Below are positions 5,100 through 8,006 of a stretch of 8,006 nt of DNA, piece after piece. Both the position numbers and the translations under genes were made by a program. The notes under the pieces are model-generated. The model saw nothing but the letters and a program-made list of their open reading frames with translations, did no database searches and was not told the origin of the DNA. Position 1 is the stretch's first letter. Every line of letters begins with the position of its first letter. This DNA is from a bacterium. Its GTDB lineage: Archaea > Thermoplasmatota > Thermoplasmata > Lutacidiplasmatales > UBA184. The DNA is taken from NCBI GenBank assembly GCA_021832495.1, contig JAKBKR010000082.1, positions 1 through 8,006 of the forward strand, written 5' to 3'.

Positions 5100-5357
5100 T
5101 TAGGGGGGCGGTACATCGTTCTCATCGTCCTCCCACGTGTCCCGGTGCAGGTCGGAGAAATGAGCGATCTCCTCTTGCTCCTCCTTCGTCAGGCCCAGCT
5201 CTTCGGCGGTCATGCCGCGCTTCTTGGGAGGCCTTTCCGGGGTCGGCGTGGGAAGCCGTGCCGAGCTCTCGACCACGCCGGGAAAAGGCTTCCGCAAGCC
5301 CATAACAGTTTCTTCGTCCATCGGGGATGACGAACCTCGGAAGACGGGGTCCGTCAT
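5100..5357 (-). CDS. Small acidic-tailed hypothetical protein, 85 aa
   Basis: The ATG at 5357 overlaps the TGA of the Orc1/Cdc6-like gene as ATGA; the longer in-frame reading from 5519 would lie inside that gene and is rejected. The N-terminal half is Pro/Ser rich. Residues 36-48 are TPTPERPPKKRG. The C-terminal part is a probable helix (MTAEELGLTKEEQEEIAHFS) ending in the acidic WEDDENDVPPP. Such a small protein directly coupled to an initiator-like ATPase could be a partner or regulator of it, by position only. The TAA stop is in the same frame as the next ORF, which stays open immediately afterwards. Confidence 0.68.
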   Translation of the reverse strand: MTDPVFRGSSSPMDEETVMGLRKPFPGVVESSARLPTPTPERPPKKRGMTAEELGLTKEEQEEIAHFSDLHRDTWEDDENDVPPP

Positions 5358-6496
5358 GCGAGGGGGCCTCGTCCTCCCTCTTCGAGGATGATGAGCGTTC
5401 GGCTGCCGCCCGCGCCCCCCAGCCTGACGTCCCGCCGGACGAGCCCCTTCTCTTCGAGCCCGACGAGGTGGCGCCAGAGGCGCGCTGAGGTCGGGGCACG
5501 GATCCCAACCTCCCGGCATCGGGCGATCAAGCCACTCCTCAACTCCCCGACCGCGAAGGGCCCCTTCGCGGCTCGGAGGACTTCGAGGAGCGCCGCCTCG
5601 AACCCTTCCGCGTCGGCCCCATGGCGAGGCAAGGCCTTCGGGAGGGCGACGTCCTGGGGCTCCACGTGGAGCGACCCACGCGCCTCCGCGCGGGTGCCTG
5701 CCTCCGCCAGGAGGTCCCCCACGATCGAGAGGCCCCGGCCGCGCGCGACGACCAGGTCGGCCCAGGCGCGGAGGACCTCGGGCCCGGGCGGGACGTGGAA
5801 TGCGAGCGCCGCCCGGGTTCGGATGGCCTCGATGAGATCGGGCCCTTGGATGGGCCGCACAATCGTCCGGATGGTCTCCACGCCTTCAGGTGCGAGGTCA
5901 CGGACGCCTGAGGCGAGGACGAGCAATGGGGCCAGACCTGAGGTGCCTTCCGGGAGGATCTCCTGGGGGCGGGCGAGGGCCCGGACGACGCGACCGAACT
6001 CCCCCGACGAGTGGGCCTGATCGAGCCACACGACGGCGGGTCTCCCGAGTGACCGCAGGCGCCGGAGGAGGAGCATTGACAGGAACTCCGTCGAAGCTCC
6101 TTGCCCCTGGAAGGCCGGATCGATCTGGCGGAAGAGGGCCTTCACGAGCAGCCCGGGCGTGCGGCACGTCGAAGCGTCCACGCGCAGGATGGTCGGCGAA
6201 CGCCGTCCAACGAATCGGTCGGTGAAGGCCGCGAGAGCGCACTCGGCGATCGACGTGGTCCCCGAGCCGCGGGGGCCCACCACCGACACGACGGCCCGCC
6301 CCTCGCGATCCAGGGAGGCACGGACCGCCCGCTCCAGGTCCTCAAGGAGATCCTCGCGGCCGATGAGGACGGGGGTCCGCCAGCACCGCTCCGCAACCCG
6401 ATAGTCGCGCCAGAGGCCCTGGGGTGGGGTGCGGAAGACCCCGAGGTCATGGGCAAGTTCGGTCGCGGCCGCGCTGATGGACGGTGTTGATGGCAT
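5354..6496 (-). CDS. Orc1/Cdc6-like AAA+ protein with degenerate nucleotide-binding motifs
   Basis: This 380-residue protein has the domain order of archaeal Orc1/Cdc6 replication initiators. First comes an N-terminal linker with VLIGREDLLEDLERAV (43-58), then the AAA+ core with P-loop VVGPRGSGTTS (72-82), Walker B AVVWLDQAH (154-162) and sensor-1-like strand LLVLASG (191-197). A helical lid ends ...LSIVGDLLAEAGTRAEARG, and the C-terminal winged helix covers about 300-370 (LLEVLRAAKGPF ... LWRHLVGLEEKGLVRRD). The Walker A lysine is a threonine (position 80) and the Walker B glutamate a glutamine (160), so ATP hydrolysis is doubtful. The ATG at 6496 directly follows hairpin H5. Active members bind origin repeats and load the helicase; this one may be a DNA-binding initiator, a regulatory paralogue or a STAND-like relative. 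The fold call is good; the exact role is inferred. Confidence 0.75.
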   Translation of the reverse strand: MPSTPSISAAATELAHDLGVFRTPPQGLWRDYRVAERCWRTPVLIGREDLLEDLERAVRASLDREGRAVVSVVGPRGSGTTSIAECALAAFTDRFVGRRSPTILRVDASTCRTPGLLVKALFRQIDPAFQGQGASTEFLSMLLLRRLRSLGRPAVVWLDQAHSSGEFGRVVRALARPQEILPEGTSGLAPLLVLASGVRDLAPEGVETIRTIVRPIQGPDLIEAIRTRAALAFHVPPGPEVLRAWADLVVARGRGLSIVGDLLAEAGTRAEARGSLHVEPQDVALPKALPRHGADAEGFEAALLEVLRAAKGPFAVGELRSGLIARCREVGIRAPTSARLWRHLVGLEEKGLVRRDVRLGGAGGSRTLIILEEGGRGPLA

Positions 6497-6525
6497 CGGT
6501 CCCTCTCACGGAGGGAGAGGGACCG
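6497..6525 (-). promoter_or_regulatory. Start-proximal hairpin H5 (CTCCCTCYGTGAG type)
   Basis: A perfect 11-pair stem, CGGTCCCTCTC with GAGAGGGACCG (6515-6525 and 6497-6507), closes a 7-nt loop. The minus-strand core CTCCCTCCGTGAG (6505-6517) matches H2 at all but one base. The stem ends exactly at the ATG of the Orc1/Cdc6-like gene and starts 15 nt after the preceding stop codon. Confidence 0.75.
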
Positions 6526-6540
6526 GGCCCGCGGAGATTC

Positions 6541-6846
6541 TCACCCGATTCGAACGGTGAGGTCAAGGTGGGCATGGATCGTTTCGTGTCCAGGGGCGAC
6601 CGGCTCGCCGACCAGGACCCGCCACCCCACGACGTTCAGCAGCTCCAGGTGGACCCTGCAGACGTTGAGGGAACGCTTGCCAGTGTATCCGAGACCAAGC
6701 GCGCGCAGCTGGGTGTGTGAGGCGCTGACGTTGCAGGACCGATAGGCGTCGAGGACGCAGGCCACAGCTCTCCGGCCCTTCTCCCGTTCCAGGGCGAACG
6801 CCCGAAGATAGCGGCCCTTGTGGAGTTCGCAGAGCGCGGCCCGCAT
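6541..6846 (-). CDS. Small probable winged-helix protein, 101 aa
   Basis: The ATG at 6846 has a near-perfect Shine-Dalgarno GGAGGTGA (6851-6858) four bases upstream, which fixes the start. The predicted layout suits a winged helix: helix RRAVACVLDAYRSCN (25-39), helix-turn-helix SASHTQLRALGLG then TGKRSLNVCRVHLELLNVVG, and a wing with VLVGEPVAPGHETIHAHLDL. The N-terminus is basic (ELHKGRYLRAFALEREKGRR). Three cysteines are scattered and show no ribbon pattern. It sits between the zinc-ribbon-like gene (15 nt gap) and the Orc1/Cdc6-like gene (44 nt gap with hairpin H5). A DNA-binding role for control of replication or transcription is inferred from fold only. Confidence 0.7.
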   Translation of the reverse strand: MRAALCELHKGRYLRAFALEREKGRRAVACVLDAYRSCNVSASHTQLRALGLGYTGKRSLNVCRVHLELLNVVGWRVLVGEPVAPGHETIHAHLDLTVRIG

Positions 6847-6850
6847 CCGT

Positions 6851-6858
6851 TCACCTCC
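6851..6858 (-). promoter_or_regulatory. Strong Shine-Dalgarno site for the 101-aa gene
   Basis: GGAGGTGA matches the archaeal/bacterial anti-Shine-Dalgarno core at every base and lies four bases before the ATG. It contrasts with the hairpin-led starts, which lack GGTGA. Confidence 0.8.
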
Positions 6859-6861
6859 TCC

Positions 6862-7083
6862 TCAGTGGAAGACGAGGTTCGTGCCAAGGAGGAACTTCGC
6901 GCAGGAGTGGCAGGCGTGGATGAGGCGGCCCGACGCCCGGGCCACGAGGGCGTCCACGGGCCGAGCGGCCTCGCACCACCAACAGACCTCGCGCCGGCCG
7001 CGGCGCTTCACTTCGGCGAAGCCCTCGAGGTCCCTGGTGATGCTTTGCATGCTCACGCGGAGGGTATGGCTCCCGAGCGCCAT
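6862..7083 (-). CDS. Small zinc-ribbon-like protein, 73 aa
   Basis: The ATG at 7083 has GGGGTGA (7090-7096) six bases upstream. The protein has one four-cysteine site, C34-W-W-C37 and C58-H-S-C61, spaced as in a small zinc ribbon. It is preceded by an amphipathic helix (MQSITRDLEGFAEVKRRGRR, which is basic at its end). A methionine at codon 12 (7050) is an alternative start but lacks a ribosome-binding site. It is the first minus-strand gene of the array and is transcribed away from the AbrB-like gene with only 43 nt between the two starts. A nucleic-acid or protein-binding role is likely, but no family is recognised. Confidence 0.7.
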   Translation of the reverse strand: MALGSHTLRVSMQSITRDLEGFAEVKRRGRREVCWWCEAARPVDALVARASGRLIHACHSCAKFLLGTNLVFH

Positions 7084-7126
7084 AACTTGTCACCCCTTCA
7101 AAGACCTGTAGGGCCGTCGGCACGGG
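7084..7126. promoter_or_regulatory. Divergent intergenic region, probable shared promoter zone
   Basis: Only 43 nt separate the starts of two genes running in opposite directions, so the promoters must lie here or extend into both genes. I see no convincing TATA/BRE element; the least GC-rich stretch is around 7094-7104. A 6-bp stem (TCGGCA/TGCCGA) overlaps the ATG of the AbrB-like gene. The location makes it a natural operator for the AbrB-like protein. Confidence 0.45.
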
Positions 7127-7330
7127 ATGCCGAGCCGTACCTTCGTTGACGTAACGACCGTCCACAAGACCCGAACCAAGGTCGCCCGCTCGCGCGCCCT
7201 ACGCGTTGCCATACCCCGCATCGTCGTCTCGTTTCTCGAGCTCCAGCCCGGGGACGGGTTGAAGTGGGAGATCGACACAGTGGCCCGGCGGGTCACGGTG
7301 GAGAAGACGGAGAGGCCGCAGCGGCGGTAA
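7127..7330 (+). CDS. AbrB/SpoVT-type DNA-binding protein, 67 aa
   Basis: The protein fits the swapped-hairpin AbrB fold in length and pattern: a short N-terminal segment, then ALRVAIPRIVVSFLELQPGD (24-43) and LKWEIDTVARRVTVEK (45-60). The 'IP ... LxLxxGD x LxW' signature, in which IPxxI is followed by a helix and a Gly-Asp turn, is typical of the archaeal AbrB/MazE/SpoVT family. Members are dimeric DNA binders that act as transcription regulators or as antitoxins of toxin-antitoxin pairs. No toxin of a familiar type is adjacent: downstream lies an abortive-infection family gene (100 nt later, same strand), upstream the divergent zinc-ribbon gene. The ATG at 7127 is the only reasonable start; the upstream GGG is a weak ribosome-binding site. 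A switch controlling the divergent promoter is the simplest role. Confidence 0.75.
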   Translation: MPSRTFVDVTTVHKTRTKVARSRALRVAIPRIVVSFLELQPGDGLKWEIDTVARRVTVEKTERPQRR

Positions 7331-7429
7331 CCGGTCGGCGAATCGGGCGCATCCCAACCACCTCGGCTGCCCGGCGGGGCGGAGGGGCGGGAGGCAAGTC
7401 TAGATGAGCTGCCAGGTCGGTGCTGAGCC

Positions 7430-8006
7430 GTGGTCCAATCCTCCCCAGGCGCGATACCCCCCCAGATTCGTCAGCGCATCGTCGATAGTGTTCTCGGGGC
7501 AAAGATACCCCTCTTTGGAACTCTCGATGACCCCACCTTCCTCTCCCATCTCTACGACCTCAGCCAGATCGCGACCTCAGACGGACGATTCAGCAACGCG
7601 AGGGGGGATATCTGGCAGCACACCGTAAACAACAGCGATTGGGATCCGGATTGGTTCATGGCCGACCAACGCTTCGATCTCCTGCATGCGCCGGACGAGC
7701 TGTTCCTGAAGCTCCTGACTGAAATGCTCCATCCTCGGGTTCGTCCAAACCTGGAACAGACCAAGGAGTTGCTAGATCTCTTCAACGAGGAGCTGAGACC
7801 CTACGGATACGAGATCTCGCCTGAACGAAAACTGGGATCTGCATGGACCTATACCTTCGCCAACACGTTGAAGGGAGGAGCAGTTGCGATTTCGTCGGCG
7901 ACGAGAATCGCCGACGTCCTGTCGTCCGAGTACCTCACGAAGCAGGCGGCTTCCCTCCAGGACGCCGTTACGTCCTCGCCTACGGAGGCGATTGGGAAGG
8001 CCAAGG
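7430..8006 (+). CDS. Abortive-infection family protein (AbiJ-NTD3-like, Abi_C-like), 3' part missing
   Basis: The frame opens after a TGA at 7424-7426 and has its only early start at GTG 7430; it runs off the right edge after 192 codons. Residues 1-70 include IPLFGTLDDPTFLSHLYDLS and DIWQHTVNNSDWDPDWFMAD. Then come RF, DELFLKLLTEMLHPRVRP (89-106) and a helix ELLDLFNEELRPYGYEI. This combination, 'G.ld...FL..LydL ... DI.qH.vNN.DW..dW...D.RF ... HP.vRP ... N..L.p.Gye', is the form I know for the AbiJ N-terminal domain 3. The end, SSEYLTKQAASLQDAVTSSP then TEAIGKAK, matches the opening of the Abi_C region ('dP..AIG.AKELiE'). Such proteins act in phage defence by killing or arresting infected cells. 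Codon and base use are less GC-biased than in the genes to the left, which suggests separate acquisition. Confidence 0.8.
   Translation, partial: MVQSSPGAIPPQIRQRIVDSVLGAKIPLFGTLDDPTFLSHLYDLSQIATSDGRFSNARGDIWQHTVNNSDWDPDWFMADQRFDLLHAPDELFLKLLTEMLHPRVRPNLEQTKELLDLFNEELRPYGYEISPERKLGSAWTYTFANTLKGGAVAISSATRIADVLSSEYLTKQAASLQDAVTSSPTEAIGKAK

Noticed and set aside
4996..5571. Two similar palindromes, GTGAAGGG-G-CCCTTCAC (4996-5012) and CCGCGAAGGG-C-CCCTTCGCGG (5551-5571), as possible initiator-binding sites
   Set aside because: Both centre on codons AAG GGC CCC TTC for the peptide KGPF within coding sequence; only two copies and neither is intergenic.
5388..6225. Several plus-strand frames across the Orc1/Cdc6-like gene
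   Set aside because: Ser/Arg/Pro-rich shadows of a minus-strand gene with clear AAA+ motifs.
6541..6566. GTTCGAATC-like stretch resembling a tRNA T-arm or attachment core (minus strand)
   Set aside because: It encodes the last codons of the 101-aa gene, and no anticodon arm, D arm or acceptor stem can be built around it.
7331..7429. Promoter or terminator between the AbrB-like and Abi genes
   Set aside because: The 99-nt gap has only one less GC-rich patch (about 7394-7404) and no clear TATA/BRE, stem or T-run.
1..8006. CRISPR arrays, rRNA, tRNA, insertion sequences
   Set aside because: No regularly spaced repeats, no tRNA cloverleaf, no rRNA-like segments and no transposase motifs were seen.

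Overview
This GC-rich window (roughly two-thirds G+C by eye) most likely comes from an archaeal extrachromosomal or integrated replicon (plasmid, virus or provirus). The archaeal reading rests on three things: an Orc1/Cdc6-like AAA+ protein with a C-terminal winged helix, GGTGA-type Shine-Dalgarno sites and an AbrB-type regulator. The mobile-replicon reading rests on a DUF932-like (phage/plasmid-type) fragment at the left edge, many short genes of unknown function, and the absence of recognisable housekeeping genes. Host and replicon type cannot be settled from this window alone.

Layout. Positions 1-7083 hold one long minus-strand array, read from right to left: a zinc-ribbon-like protein (7083-6862); a small probable winged-helix protein (6846-6541); the Orc1/Cdc6-like ATPase (6496-5354); an 85-aa acidic protein (5357-5100); a frame that stays open from 5099 to 4764 but whose upstream part has no normal start codon; a 109-aa protein (4724-4395); a winged-helix regulator (4398-3964); a 189-aa protein of unknown function (3967-3398); a 22-codon ORF (3349-3281); a 331-aa zinc-binding, Pro/Ala-rich protein (3284-2289); a two-lobed pepsin/retropepsin-like aspartyl protease (2204-1383); a double zinc-ribbon protein (1343-957); a 213-aa protein of unknown function (885-244); and the 5' part of a DUF932-like gene (199-1). 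Positions 7127-8006 run on the plus strand: a 67-aa AbrB/SpoVT-type DNA-binding protein, then the first 192 codons of an abortive-infection family gene (AbiJ-NTD3-like, leading into an Abi_C-type region), cut by the window edge.

Organisation. Four minus-strand start codons overlap the preceding stop as ATGA (5357, 4398, 3967, 3284), so translational coupling is likely. Most other junctions are occupied almost entirely by a hairpin lying 5-19 nt after one stop. In five cases it touches or lies within a few nt of the next start. Three of these hairpins share the 21-nt pattern GTTCCC-N7-CGAGGAAC with different but still complementary flanking stems. Two others share CTCCCTCYGTGAG. Starts without such hairpins (885, 6846, 7083) instead carry GGTGA-type ribosome-binding sites. 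This looks like a repeated start-proximal control or processing element and is the most unusual feature here.

How the genes may work together (inference): the Orc1/Cdc6-like protein would serve replication or its control, although its Walker A lysine and Walker B glutamate are both replaced. The winged-helix and zinc-ribbon proteins would regulate the element. The abortive-infection gene on the right, with a visibly different base composition, is a defence cargo or flanking host gene.
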